From Pseudomonadota bacterium (GTDB lineage: Bacteria > Pseudomonadota > Gammaproteobacteria > Burkholderiales > Burkholderiaceae_C), in contig JADFIG010000001.1 in assembly GCA_022566735.1 (NCBI GenBank), positions 1 through 64,000 on the forward strand: a stretch of 64,000 nucleotides of DNA, given 5' to 3'. The notes below the pieces were generated by a model. It searched no databases and was not told where the DNA came from. It saw only the letters and a list, made by a program, of their open reading frames with translations. Positions 49,976-58,800 of this stretch are shown in pieces. The translations under genes and the position numbers were made by a program. The first letter of the stretch is position 1; the number at the start of each line of letters is the position of its first letter.

Positions 49976-50263
49976 ATGCAACTCAAAGCCACCAAAGACT
50001 TCTCCTGGGCCCACCGCCATGTGGAGGTGCGCGAGTACAAGAAGGACGACGTCATCGAGACCGAAGACGAAGACCTGATCCGTGTTTCCACCGAAGAAAA
50101 GTGGGCCAAGGTCGTCAAAGAAACTGCCGCCAAGGAAACGGCATCCAAAGCCGCTGCGCAGGCCGCTGAGCAGGCTGTGGAGCAGCCCGCGGAGCAGCCC
50201 GTCATCGAGGCAGCGCCGGAAACCTCCGTGGTGGATTCCGCCCCTGAAACGAAGGCGGGATGA
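49976..50263 (+). CDS. Hypothetical head-region protein
   Basis: The 95-residue protein MQLKATKDFSWAHRHVEVRE has a strand-rich N-terminal half and an Ala/Glu/Lys-rich, low-complexity tail (ETAAKETASKAAAQAAEQA). It lies between capsid and connector, where small decoration or chaperone proteins are found, and overlaps the connector start by ATGA. Function unknown. Confidence 0.65.
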   Translation: MQLKATKDFSWAHRHVEVREYKKDDVIETEDEDLIRVSTEEKWAKVVKETAAKETASKAAAQAAEQAVEQPAEQPVIEAAPETSVVDSAPETKAG

Positions 50264-50718
50264 CCATGAGCATCGTCACCCTGGCCGATGCCAAATTGCA
50301 CTTGCGGGTCGAGGGTGACGATGAAAACGCCCTGATCCAGTCACTGCTCAATGCGGCAGAAAACCTGGCGGCTCAGTTCATGGGCCGCAGCATCTATGCG
50401 GATGCCGGCGCGTTGGCCACCGCACGTGCTGGCATGCCTTCGGCGCTGGCTGCCGCCACCACGGCGTATGTGAACGCGGTGAATGCTGCAGATGCGTTGG
50501 GCAGTGATGTCGAGGTTGAAATTGCCTTGGCCGCTGCCGATCTGGACTACCAGAAAGCCCAAACCAGCGCGCGCATGACGCATGCGGGCGTCGTGATCAA
50601 TGACCTGATCAAAGCGGCGGTGCTGCTGACCGTCGGCGCGCTTTTCGCTGACCGAGAAGCGGCAGAGCCGCCCAAGGCTGCACAGCACTTGCTGCAGCCA
50701 CACAAGCTCTACGGCTGA
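50260..50718 (+). CDS. Head-tail connector protein (gp6-like)
   Basis: The 152-residue helical protein has the HK97 gp6-like start (SIVTLADAKLHLRVEGDDEN, LIQSLLNAAENLAAQFMG) and a C-terminal VLLTVGALFADREA. It would form the ring below the portal. It is longer than usual because of an Ala-rich insert (about residues 50-95). Confidence 0.85.
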   Translation: MTMSIVTLADAKLHLRVEGDDENALIQSLLNAAENLAAQFMGRSIYADAGALATARAGMPSALAAATTAYVNAVNAADALGSDVEVEIALAAADLDYQKAQTSARMTHAGVVINDLIKAAVLLTVGALFADREAAEPPKAAQHLLQPHKLYG

Positions 50719-50737
50719 AATGCCGAACCCATCACCC

Positions 50738-50761
50738 AAGCCCGCTCACGGCGGGCTTTTT
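50738..50761 (+). terminator. Intrinsic terminator before spike gene
   Basis: AAGCCCGC (50738-50745) pairs with GCGGGCTT (50751-50758), followed by a T run to 50761. It sits 20 bases before the spike start, so transcription into the spike gene needs read-through, antitermination or its own promoter. Confidence 0.7.
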
Positions 50762-50780
50762 GCATTGCTGAGAGGCCCAC

Positions 50781-52985
50781 ATGGCAACCCTTCGATTCAT
50801 TGGCCCTGAAGAACGCTGGTTTGAAACTGCCGTGACCGGCAGCCAGCAGTCGTGGCTGCGCGGCCAGACTGGCTTTGTGGCCGATGCAAACGTCAGCGCC
50901 TTTCTGGCCACGGGCAAGTTCGAGCGCTATGAGCGTGAGGATGCGTTTTTGCAGGCGAAGCAGGTCGTGGACAAGACCGGCCAGCCGATCAGCACGGCTG
51001 GTGGCGTGAGTTTCACCAAGACCGCGACGGCCGAATTGTCGTCCCAGCTTGCAGAGGCCGCAATTGATGGAGGCGGGATTGCTGCGTCATTCATCAAGGA
51101 CGGCAAGGGCATGCCACTCTTCGGTCACATCTACCGGCCGAAGAGTGCGGCCGAGGTTGATGTTCGAGCGTGTTTTGCTGCTGCCAACACCCTGTCCGGC
51201 CCGTCGGCTGTAGTTGATGTCCGCGGCATGCAAATCACGCTCACGCTGGCTGGAGGTGGCCCAATCGTGCCGTGGCACGGCTTGCGGGTGCTGGGCCACT
51301 GGGGGCGATGGTTCGCGCCTGGCGTGCTGGACGGTGAGGACATCGTCGTCACCGGTGGAACTGAGTTCATCTGTGGCGAGGCATTGCCGGCCAACAAATT
51401 CAACTGCTTTGACTACAACGGCACCGATGAGCCCACCGAGCCAACCTACCCAGGTGGCAACATCACCGGCTTGCTACAGGCTGCGCTGGTTGGCTTCGTG
51501 ATCGAAGGGGTCACTTTCACCGGCTTCCGCAACGGTATCAAGATCGGCGCAAAGTGGAAGGCGGGGGCCCATCAATGCCATTTCCGAAACATCCACGCTC
51601 GTAGCTGCACCGAGTGGGGCTTCTATTTGGAGAACTTCCAAAACTGCACCGGCAAAGACTTCATGGTCATTGCCAACAACCTGGGCCAGCTCTATCTCGG
51701 ATCGGCGAACGCGACCACCAATTCGGGTTCGATGAACTACGGCAACAGCCGGTTCGAGAATATCTTTGCAAACATGGGCGGCGGCTCTGGAAACGGATTG
51801 CGCCGAGGTGTTTGGTTGCGTGGCCGAACCAATGGCGGCGAGCTGAACGACATCTACATCAGCAAAATCCAGGTCAACAGCGACTACAGTCGCAAGAACA
51901 CCGATACGGTCACGCTGAACCCGAGCAGCGCCGACATTGTGGTCGGAAACCCCAGCCTCTACGAAGTTGGTTCGCATCTGTGCTTCAGCACATCGGTTGG
52001 GGGGCTGAAGGCCCTGGCGAACTACATCGTGCGCAGCAAGACAGGGTCAACGATCCAAGTGGCAGGCGGCCTGCGATCCGGCCAGTTTGCGACATTCGTT
52101 GCCAGTAGCGGCATTGCGGCCAACACGACAGCAACTGCGATCACCTGCGGATACCCGCTGCTACAGGTTTCCGGCGAGGACGGCTGCAGCGTAGTGGCCT
52201 ACATCGACGGCCTTGACTTGGAAAATGGTGCTCAGTCTGCGGTTTATGCAGACAACGCGCACTTGTCACTGTCTGGCGCGAAGTACCTTGTTGGCCCTAG
52301 CACGCCGCGCGCCAGCTCGCAAAACATGGCGACGCTTGTGTGCCGCGCCGCCAGCGCCGCGCTCGACCTCCCTGCGACACCGGTATTCGCTGACATTGAC
52401 TCCAATTCCCGCGTGAGCGGCAATGTGACGTTGGCAAATGGCAGTTCCTTGGTTGAGACCTGGAACGGCGGCTGCAAGCCGATTGGCGTCCATTCGACCA
52501 GCAAGGTTGATACCAACGACAGCTTGGGCCTCAGCATCCCTGGCGCAATGGTAGTACTCCGAAACACGGGCACCTACTCGCTTGGCCTGACAGAGGTCAA
52601 CTCACTGCGCCACAACGAAACGCGCCACCTTTTGCATCGAGTCAAGGGCAGTTCTAACGAAAGCTGGCTCCAATACGAGCGCACCGGGTTGACCGCGTTG
52701 ACCGGCCCAAGCGGCACGACATATACGCTGCCGATGATCAGTAACGCTGACACGGGCCAGCCAGAGCAGAACAGCGGAGACCCTGGAAAGCACTCCACGC
52801 TCTGCAACTCAACTGCCAACTCGATCACCGTCACTCTGGATGCGGCCGCCATTGCCGCTGGGCAAACCATTCGAGGCGGAGGCGTTTCTGGTACCTCGTT
52901 TGTGCTTCCTGCTTACACGACCATTGATCTGTACATGAGCCAAACCGGCACGGGTGCAAATCAGCGGTTCTACACATGGCGGTGA
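50781..52985 (+). CDS. Beta-helical tail-spike-like protein in the neck module
   Basis: This 734-residue protein has an N-terminal anchoring region (MATLRFIGPEERWFETAVTG, to about 100) and then a pectate-lyase-like right-handed beta-helix (about 110-500, rich in short repeats such as GVTFTGFRNGIKIGAKW and ENFQNCTGKDFMVIANN). A C-terminal part follows. Such proteins bind or cleave surface polysaccharide. Its location between the connector and head-closure genes, behind a terminator, is unusual for a receptor-binding protein and suggests a later insertion. Confidence 0.75.
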   Translation: MATLRFIGPEERWFETAVTGSQQSWLRGQTGFVADANVSAFLATGKFERYEREDAFLQAKQVVDKTGQPISTAGGVSFTKTATAELSSQLAEAAIDGGGIAASFIKDGKGMPLFGHIYRPKSAAEVDVRACFAAANTLSGPSAVVDVRGMQITLTLAGGGPIVPWHGLRVLGHWGRWFAPGVLDGEDIVVTGGTEFICGEALPANKFNCFDYNGTDEPTEPTYPGGNITGLLQAALVGFVIEGVTFTGFRNGIKIGAKWKAGAHQCHFRNIHARSCTEWGFYLENFQNCTGKDFMVIANNLGQLYLGSANATTNSGSMNYGNSRFENIFANMGGGSGNGLRRGVWLRGRTNGGELNDIYISKIQVNSDYSRKNTDTVTLNPSSADIVVGNPSLYEVGSHLCFSTSVGGLKALANYIVRSKTGSTIQVAGGLRSGQFATFVASSGIAANTTATAITCGYPLLQVSGEDGCSVVAYIDGLDLENGAQSAVYADNAHLSLSGAKYLVGPSTPRASSQNMATLVCRAASAALDLPATPVFADIDSNSRVSGNVTLANGSSLVETWNGGCKPIGVHSTSKVDTNDSLGLSIPGAMVVLRNTGTYSLGLTEVNSLRHNETRHLLHRVKGSSNESWLQYERTGLTALTGPSGTTYTLPMISNADTGQPEQNSGDPGKHSTLCNSTANSITVTLDAAAIAAGQTIRGGGVSGTSFVLPAYTTIDLYMSQTGTGANQRFYTWR

Positions 52986-52987
52986 CT

Positions 52988-53152
52988 ATGACCCGCACCA
53001 TCATCCTCACCCTGGCCCTGCTCCTGCCCATCTGCGCCCACGCAGCCCTACGCGTCGGTGGCGCAGGCCGGAGCACGCCTCCTCCGACCAACCCCGCGCC
53101 GCCGCCGGACACGCCTCCTGTGTCCTGGCAGCCGCCGTTCTCCATCCGCTGA
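52988..53152 (+). CDS. Small secreted Pro-rich protein
   Basis: A 54-residue frame starts MTRTIILTLALLLPICAHA, a clear signal peptide, and ends with a Pro/Thr-rich tail (TPPPTNPAPPPDTPPVS). It begins two bases after the spike stop, so the two are probably co-translated. No family recognised; it may travel with the spike. Confidence 0.6.
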   Translation: MTRTIILTLALLLPICAHAALRVGGAGRSTPPPTNPAPPPDTPPVSWQPPFSIR

Positions 53153-53173
53153 CCGTCATCCCGAAGGTTCACC

Positions 53174-53491
53174 ATGCAAGCAGGCAAGCTTCGAAGCCGG
53201 GTCATCATCCAGCGCGCGGTGCCCACCCAAGACGCCATCGGCCAGCCGGTGAAGTCATGGGTGGAGCTGGCCAGGGTGTGGGCCGATGTGCGCAGCGTCT
53301 CTGGCGTGGCGGCCATCCGTGCAGGCGGAGAGGTGGCGGTGATCAAGGCATCCATCCGCATCCGGCGGCGCACTGACGTGGCAGAGGGCATGCGGGTGGT
53401 GCATGGCGCCACCACCTACGAGGTCGAGGCCGTGCCCCCCGCGGCTGCTGGCCAGGACTTCACCGATCTGGTCTGCAAGACGGTCACATGA
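53174..53491 (+). CDS. Head-closure / head-tail adaptor protein
   Basis: The 105-residue protein MQAGKLRSRVIIQRAVPTQD matches the SPP1 gp16-like head-closure family (ARVWADVRSVSGVAAIRAGG, THRIRIRYR-type IRIRRRTDVAEGMRVVHG). It seals the portal after packaging and provides the tail docking surface. Its end overlaps the next gene by four bases. Confidence 0.88.
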   Translation: MQAGKLRSRVIIQRAVPTQDAIGQPVKSWVELARVWADVRSVSGVAAIRAGGEVAVIKASIRIRRRTDVAEGMRVVHGATTYEVEAVPPAAAGQDFTDLVCKTVT

Positions 53492-53982
53492 GCGGCGGTC
53501 GCAACAGCTTTGGCATCACGGTGGACACGTCTGGCCTTGAAGCATGGCTGCAGCAGCTGGGTGACGAGGCCGAGGCGGCTGCACGGCCTGCTGCCCAGGC
53601 GGCAGCCCAGGTGCTGTACGACGAGGTCAAGCGCAACGTGGCCAGCCTCAAGAAGCACACGGGCAACCTGGAGCGCTCGATTTACCAGGCGTTCAGCCGA
53701 GACAACTCGGGCACTGGTTTTGCCACCTACCACGTGAGCTGGAACGCCCGCAAGGCGCCACACGGCCACCTGGTGGAGTACGGCCACCTGCAGCGCTACG
53801 AGATCACCTACGACCCGCAGACACGGCGCTTCACCACGCACAAGGACCGCCCTTTGGCCGCCCCTCGCCAAGTGGCGGCACGGCCATTCGTTCGGCCAGC
53901 GCAGGCCAAGTTCAGCCAGGCCATGGAAGCGGCCAAGGCCGAGCTTTGGAAGCGCTTGGACGCCAAGATTGGGAAGCCATGA
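53488..53982 (+). CDS. HK97 gp10-family tail-completion protein
   Basis: The 164-residue protein has the gp10-like pattern: LEAWLQQLGDEAEAAARPAA, VKRNVASLKKHTGNLERSIY, the aromatic AHLVEYGH-type segment HLVEYGHLQRYEITYDPQTR and RPFVRPA near the end. It takes part in joining head and tail. It overlaps neighbours by ATGA at both ends. Confidence 0.88.
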   Translation: MSGGRNSFGITVDTSGLEAWLQQLGDEAEAAARPAAQAAAQVLYDEVKRNVASLKKHTGNLERSIYQAFSRDNSGTGFATYHVSWNARKAPHGHLVEYGHLQRYEITYDPQTRRFTTHKDRPLAAPRQVAARPFVRPAQAKFSQAMEAAKAELWKRLDAKIGKP

Positions 53983-54332
53983 GCCTCGAAACCGAACTCG
54001 TTGCACGCCTGCAGACAGTGTGCCCGCGGGTCTTCCCCGACGTGGCGCCGCTGGACACTGAGCGCCCCTACATCACCTGGCAGCAGATTGGCGGTGACGC
54101 GCCGGTCTATGTTGAGGCGGCCGTGCTCAACCAGCGCAATGCGTTTGTGCAAGTCAACTGCTGGGCCGACACGCGAGCCCAGGCCAACACACTGTCGCAG
54201 CAAGTCGAGCAGGCGCTGGTGACGGCCACCACCCTGCAGGCCCAGCCGCAAAGCGCCCTGATTGCCGCGCACGACGAGGACACCGACCGCCGCGGCGCGC
54301 AGCAAGATTTTTCCATCTGGGCCCTTCGGTAA
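53979..54332 (+). CDS. Tail terminator / DUF3168 protein
   Basis: The 117-residue protein MSLETELVARLQTVCPRVFP is a DUF3168 tail-terminator-like protein (TERPYITWQQIGGDA, NAFVQVNCWADTRAQANTLS). It caps the tail tube and sets the joint with the head. It is translated by overlap (ATGA) with the preceding gene. Confidence 0.86.
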   Translation: MSLETELVARLQTVCPRVFPDVAPLDTERPYITWQQIGGDAPVYVEAAVLNQRNAFVQVNCWADTRAQANTLSQQVEQALVTATTLQAQPQSALIAAHDEDTDRRGAQQDFSIWALR

Positions 54333-54369
54333 GAGGCGGCCCATCCATCGCCCGATCGGGCAACCAACC

Positions 54370-54393
54370 AGCCACCCACCGGGTGGCTTTTTT
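54370..54393 (+). terminator. Intrinsic terminator before tail-tube gene
   Basis: AGCCACCC (54370-54377) pairs with GGGTGGCT (54381-54388), loop ACC, followed by six T. It lies 24 bases before the tail-tube start. Confidence 0.7.
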
Positions 54394-54416
54394 CATTCCC
54401 GAAAGGAACCACCACC

Positions 54417-55064
54417 ATGGCTCAAGTGCCCACCGGTTCGACGTTCTTCATCGCGTCGGCCTTCGCTGCTCCCCGCGCCACCACGGCCGTCACCAATGCC
54501 ACCGAGGCGGTTGTCACTTCTGCCGGCCACGGCTACAGCAACGGCGACGTGCTGGAAGTGACCAGCGGCTGGGGCCGCCTGAACCTGCGCGCTGTGCGCA
54601 TCAAGGGTGTCACCACTGACAGCTTCATTCTGGAAAACGTCGACACCACCAACACCAACTTCTTCCCGGTCGGCACCGGCGTGGGCTCGGTGCGCAAGGC
54701 CACGGCCTTCACCCAGATCACGCAGGTGCTGTCGGCCTCGTCTTCGGGCGGCGACCCCAAGACTGTGTCCTTCAAGTACATCGAGTCCGATGTGGAATTC
54801 AGCCTGAACGACGGCTTCACCGCCACGTCGCAGTCGCTGGACCTGGACGCCGACTCCATCGGCTCTGCCGGCTACGCAGCCCTGAAGTCGCTGACCGACA
54901 CGCAGACCAACACCATCCTGCGCACGCTGACGCGCTCGGGCTCGGTGATGTTGCAGCCCTGCACCGTGGCGCTGAACGAATCTGTGAAGCTGCAGGACGG
55001 CCAGGTCAACCGCGTGACATGCGCCTTCAACGGCAACTCGCGCCTGACCCGCTACGCCTCCTGA
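54417..55064 (+). CDS. Major tail tube protein
   Basis: The 215-residue protein MAQVPTGSTFFIASAFAAPR is a strand-rich siphovirus tail-tube protein. Characteristic points are TSFNLNDG-type VEFSLNDGFTATSQSLDLDA in the second half and an N-terminal domain GHGYSNGDVLEVTSGWGRLN. The position just before the frameshifted tail chaperones confirms the assignment. It polymerises into the tail tube. Confidence 0.88.
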   Translation: MAQVPTGSTFFIASAFAAPRATTAVTNATEAVVTSAGHGYSNGDVLEVTSGWGRLNLRAVRIKGVTTDSFILENVDTTNTNFFPVGTGVGSVRKATAFTQITQVLSASSSGGDPKTVSFKYIESDVEFSLNDGFTATSQSLDLDADSIGSAGYAALKSLTDTQTNTILRTLTRSGSVMLQPCTVALNESVKLQDGQVNRVTCAFNGNSRLTRYAS

Positions 55065-55189
55065 TCTCCTCCTGACGAGGCCCCTGGCCTGACGGCCACC
55101 ACCTGAGCACCGACCTGGCCCTGTTCGCCCTTTTGCGGGGGCGGCAGGGCTGGGCACGGGCTTGCCAACCTCCCCGCAAAGGACCATTC

Positions 55190-55570
55190 ATGTCGAAAAT
55201 CACCCTGGGCAAGCGCCCCGCACACTTTGCCCCCGTCACCGTCGAGTTCCCCATGCACGACAGCAGCATGGGCACCATCCAGGCCACGTTCAAGTACCGC
55301 ACCCGCGAGGAGTACGGCGCCATGATCGACGAGGCAACGAACAGTGGCAAAGCCTCGCCGGATGGCGGTGAGCTCACGGTCGAGGCCATGGCCGCTGGCG
55401 CTGTGCACAGCGATGCCATGCTGATCTTCAAATCCCTGCAGGCCTGGGATCTGGACGAGCCCTTGACGTTCGAGAACGTCTACCAGCTGGCCAACGAGGT
55501 GCCGGCGGCTGTGACGGCTCTGCTGGCCGCATACCGCCGCCTGGTGTCCGAAGGCCGCCTGGGAAACTGA
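55190..55570 (+). CDS. Tail assembly chaperone (lambda G-like)
   Basis: The 126-residue protein MSKITLGKRPAHFAPVTVEF ends LVSEGRLGN at TGA 55568. The slippery site G GGA AAC covers its last sense codons, so part of the ribosomes shift to the -1 frame and extend it. The G-like short form and the G-T fusion chaperone bind the tape measure protein during tail assembly. Confidence 0.9.
   Translation: MSKITLGKRPAHFAPVTVEFPMHDSSMGTIQATFKYRTREEYGAMIDEATNSGKASPDGGELTVEAMAAGAVHSDAMLIFKSLQAWDLDEPLTFENVYQLANEVPAAVTALLAAYRRLVSEGRLGN
55561..55567 (+). promoter_or_regulatory. Programmed -1 frameshift site GGGAAAC
   Basis: The heptamer fits X XXY YYZ in the reading frame of the G-like gene (GGA at 55562-55564, AAC at 55565-55567) and is followed directly by the TGA stop. 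The -1 frame is open from here to 55884. Confidence 0.88.
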
Positions 55571-55884
55571 CCGAGGCGGCCACCGCCGCCTATCACCGCC
55601 TGCCCACGCTCAAAGAGCTGGAGGGCAGCGGCTTCGCGCCCGAGGACTACGCCCTCCCGCCTGTGGAGGTGTGGCCCGACACCTGGCCTGTGTTTGCACT
55701 GTTCTGTGACCTGCGCACCCAGTGGCGCGTGGCCATGGGCGGCTGCACGGGGCTGGACTACACCGCCGTGCTGGCCGTGATGGACCTGCACGGCATCCCT
55801 CCTGACAAGCGACGCGAGACCTTGGCCGACATCCAGGCCATGGAAGCCGCCGCGCTGGCCGCCATGGCCGTGACCTACACCTGA
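55567..55884 (+). CDS. Tail assembly chaperone extension (lambda T-like, DUF1799), read by frameshift
   Basis: The -1 frame encodes about 105 residues without its own suitable start: TEAATAAYHRLPTLKELEGS, then VEVWPDTWPVFALFCDLRTQ and VLAVMDLHGIPPDKRRET, the DUF1799 pattern. It is expressed as the C-terminal part of the G-T fusion from 55190. The only ATG in this frame (55735) would remove the conserved N-terminal half. Confidence 0.85.
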   Translation: MTEAATAAYHRLPTLKELEGSGFAPEDYALPPVEVWPDTWPVFALFCDLRTQWRVAMGGCTGLDYTAVLAVMDLHGIPPDKRRETLADIQAMEAAALAAMAVTYT

Positions 55885-55892
55885 GCCCACCC

Positions 55893-58800
55893 ATGACCAC
55901 AGACAACCGCAAAGTGCAGCTTGGCTTCGAGGTTGACGCCACCAATGCGCGCGCCGGGCTGGATCAGGTCAAAGACGGCGCACGGGACATGGCCCGCTCC
56001 GTGGTGGATGCAGGCAAGACCGCGGCCTCTGGCATGGATGCCATCGGCACCGGTGCCAAGCGTGCCGCCGACAGCCTGACGCGCGAAGAGGGGCGCATCA
56101 GCGCTTCGATCCGCCGGGCCACGACCCAGCTGGAGACGCTGGGCAAGACCGCTTCGCAGAAACTGGAATTTCGCATCGAAACCCAGGGCCTGGATGCGGC
56201 CAAATTCGAGCCCGCCCTGGCACGCCTGCGTGAGCTGGAGGCGGGGGTGTCGCGCACGGGCATCTCGGCTGCCCAGACGGCGGCGGCGCTGCGTGGCGTG
56301 CCGGCGCAGTTCACCGACATCGTCACCAGCCTGCAGGGCGGCCAAGCGCCGCTCACCGTGCTGCTGCAGCAGGGCGGCCAGCTCAAGGACATGTTTGGCG
56401 GCATTGGCCCGGCTGCACGCGCCCTGGGCGGCTTCGTGGCTGGTTTGGTCACGCCGTTCACTGTGGCGGCGGGTGCGCTGGGCGTATTCGCATTTGCCGC
56501 ATACCGTGGCATGACGGAGTCCGACGAGCTCAAAAAGCAGATCATCCTGACGGGAAACGCCGCAGGCGTGACGGCTGGGCAGCTCGCCGCCATGGCTGAT
56601 GCAACCAGCGCCAGCATTGGAAGCCAAGCGAAGGCTGCCGAGGCTCTTGGATTGCTGGTGGCCACTGGCCGTGTCGCCGGGGATCAGATCAACCGGGTGA
56701 AAGACGCTGTGGTGTCTTTCAGTAGCGCAAGTGGCGCCTCCATCGGTGATTTGGTGAAAGAGTTTGCTGAGCTTGGCAAAAGTCCCACCGAATCTATTCA
56801 GAAGCTCAGCGACAAGTACCGGTTCCTCACTCAGGCAACCTATGAGCAAATCGCTGCGTTGGAGCGCCAAGGACGCATTTCTGAGGCATCTGCGCTTGCT
56901 CAAAAGACGCTTGCCGATGTCGAGATCGAACGCGCTGGAAAGGTCAAGGAAAGTGTCAACGGCCTGGCAAAGGCGTGGGACGACGCAGGCATTGCAGTCA
57001 GCCGATACTGGCGCTCACTGACACAGGCTACCCAGGATCTGCCCATTGCGCAGCAAATCGCGCGCCTTGAGGAGCAGCGGGACAAGTTCGCGCGCAGCCC
57101 AGGCTTCAATCCAGGCAAAGGCTATCGCCAGACGATCCGAGAGTTCAACGAGCAGATTCAAGCTCTCAGGGACCAAACCAAGGCCGAGCAAGAAGCTGCC
57201 AAGGCCGCATCCGACCGTCAGCAGCGCGAAGAGCGCGGCGTGGCCGCCACCAAAGCCCTCGAAGAACAGCGCAAGTCCTTCGCCAGCAAAGCCCAGCAGG
57301 AGGCCGAGGAGCTGCGCAAGTACCGCCAGAACCTCGACGCCATCCGTGCGGCCAACCCGAGCAGCGCCCTGCTGGACGCCAAGCAGATCGCACAGGACGA
57401 AGCCAACATCCGCGACAAGTACGCCGACAAGGGCGCAGCGCGCAAGGCCGAAAGCGAAGCGAAGAAGGCGCAGGACGCCATCAAGAAGGCCCTGGACCTG
57501 GTCGATGACCTGTCGGCCAAGCAAGATGGCTTTGCCGCCAACTATGGCGAGCAAGTGGCCCTGCTCAGCAACGCCATGCGTGCGGGGGCCATCTCTTCGC
57601 AGGTGTATGGCCGCGCCATGGAGCTGCTGCTGCAGCGCCAGCCCTTCGCAATCGAGCAAACCCGCCGCCAGGCCGAGGAGGAGCGCAAGTTCCAGGCCGA
57701 GCGCAAGCAGCGTTTTGACGAGATCCAGCGCGAGTACGAGCAGGAGGTGCGCGCCGCTGAACAAAGCGCCAAGGGGGTGGAAAGCCGCGTCCAGGCCATG
57801 GCCGACGAAGAGGCTGCCATCGCCCGATCGCGCGCGCTCAACATCAGCCTGGCGCAGGCGCTGGAAGATGTCGCCATTGCCCGCCTGGAGGTTTCTCGCG
57901 GTGAGGCCTTGGGCCGCGTTGAGCAAGAGCGTGCCGACGCCATTACCCGTGAAATCGGGGCCCGGCGCGAGCTGGCTCGCCTGACCGAACGCAAAGGCCT
58001 GCGCGATGGCGCCGACAGCGCCCTGGACAAGCTGCTCAAGGCCGACGTGGGCACCAACTTTGCCGCAGGCTTCGACAAGGCCAGCGCGAGCCTTGGCACC
58101 TTCGTGGAGAGCTTTGACAAGCTCATCAAGGCCCAGGAGGAATACAACCTGGCGCGCAAGTCCGGCAAGCTCACCGACGAGAAGCTGGCCGCCCTCAACC
58201 AGAATTTCAACACCAACCAGCTCAACAGCTACGCCGCGCTGACGGGTGCTGCCAAGGGATTCTTCAAGGAGCAGTCCGCAGGCTACAAGGCACTGCAGAC
58301 GGCGGAATCGGTGTTGCGTGCGCTGGAGCTGGCCTCTTCGGTCGAGCGCATCACCATGAAGATGGCCGAGGGCCAGGCTTTGGCCGCCGTGGGTGTGGCC
58401 AACCAGGCATCTGGCGACCCGTACACGGCGCCGGCACGCATGGCGGCGATGGCGGCCATCATGGCGGGCCTGGGCTTCGCCGTGAGTGGCGCCTTCGGTG
58501 GCAGCAGCTACAGCCCGGTGAACAACACGGGCACGGGCACGGTGTTTGGTGACCCGGGCGCACAGTCGGAGAGCATCAAGAAGTCCATCGACACGCTGTC
58601 AGACATCGACACCCTGACGGCGCGCTACAGCGCCCAGATGGCGGCCAGTCTGCGCAGCATCGAGGGCAACATTGGCGGGCTGGCCAACATCCTGATCCGC
58701 AGTGGTGGTCTGGATGCGGCATCGGCCGGCATCCAGACAGGGTTCAAGCCAGACGCCATCGGCAAGGTGTTGGGGTCGCCGCTGGGTGGCATGCAGGCAC

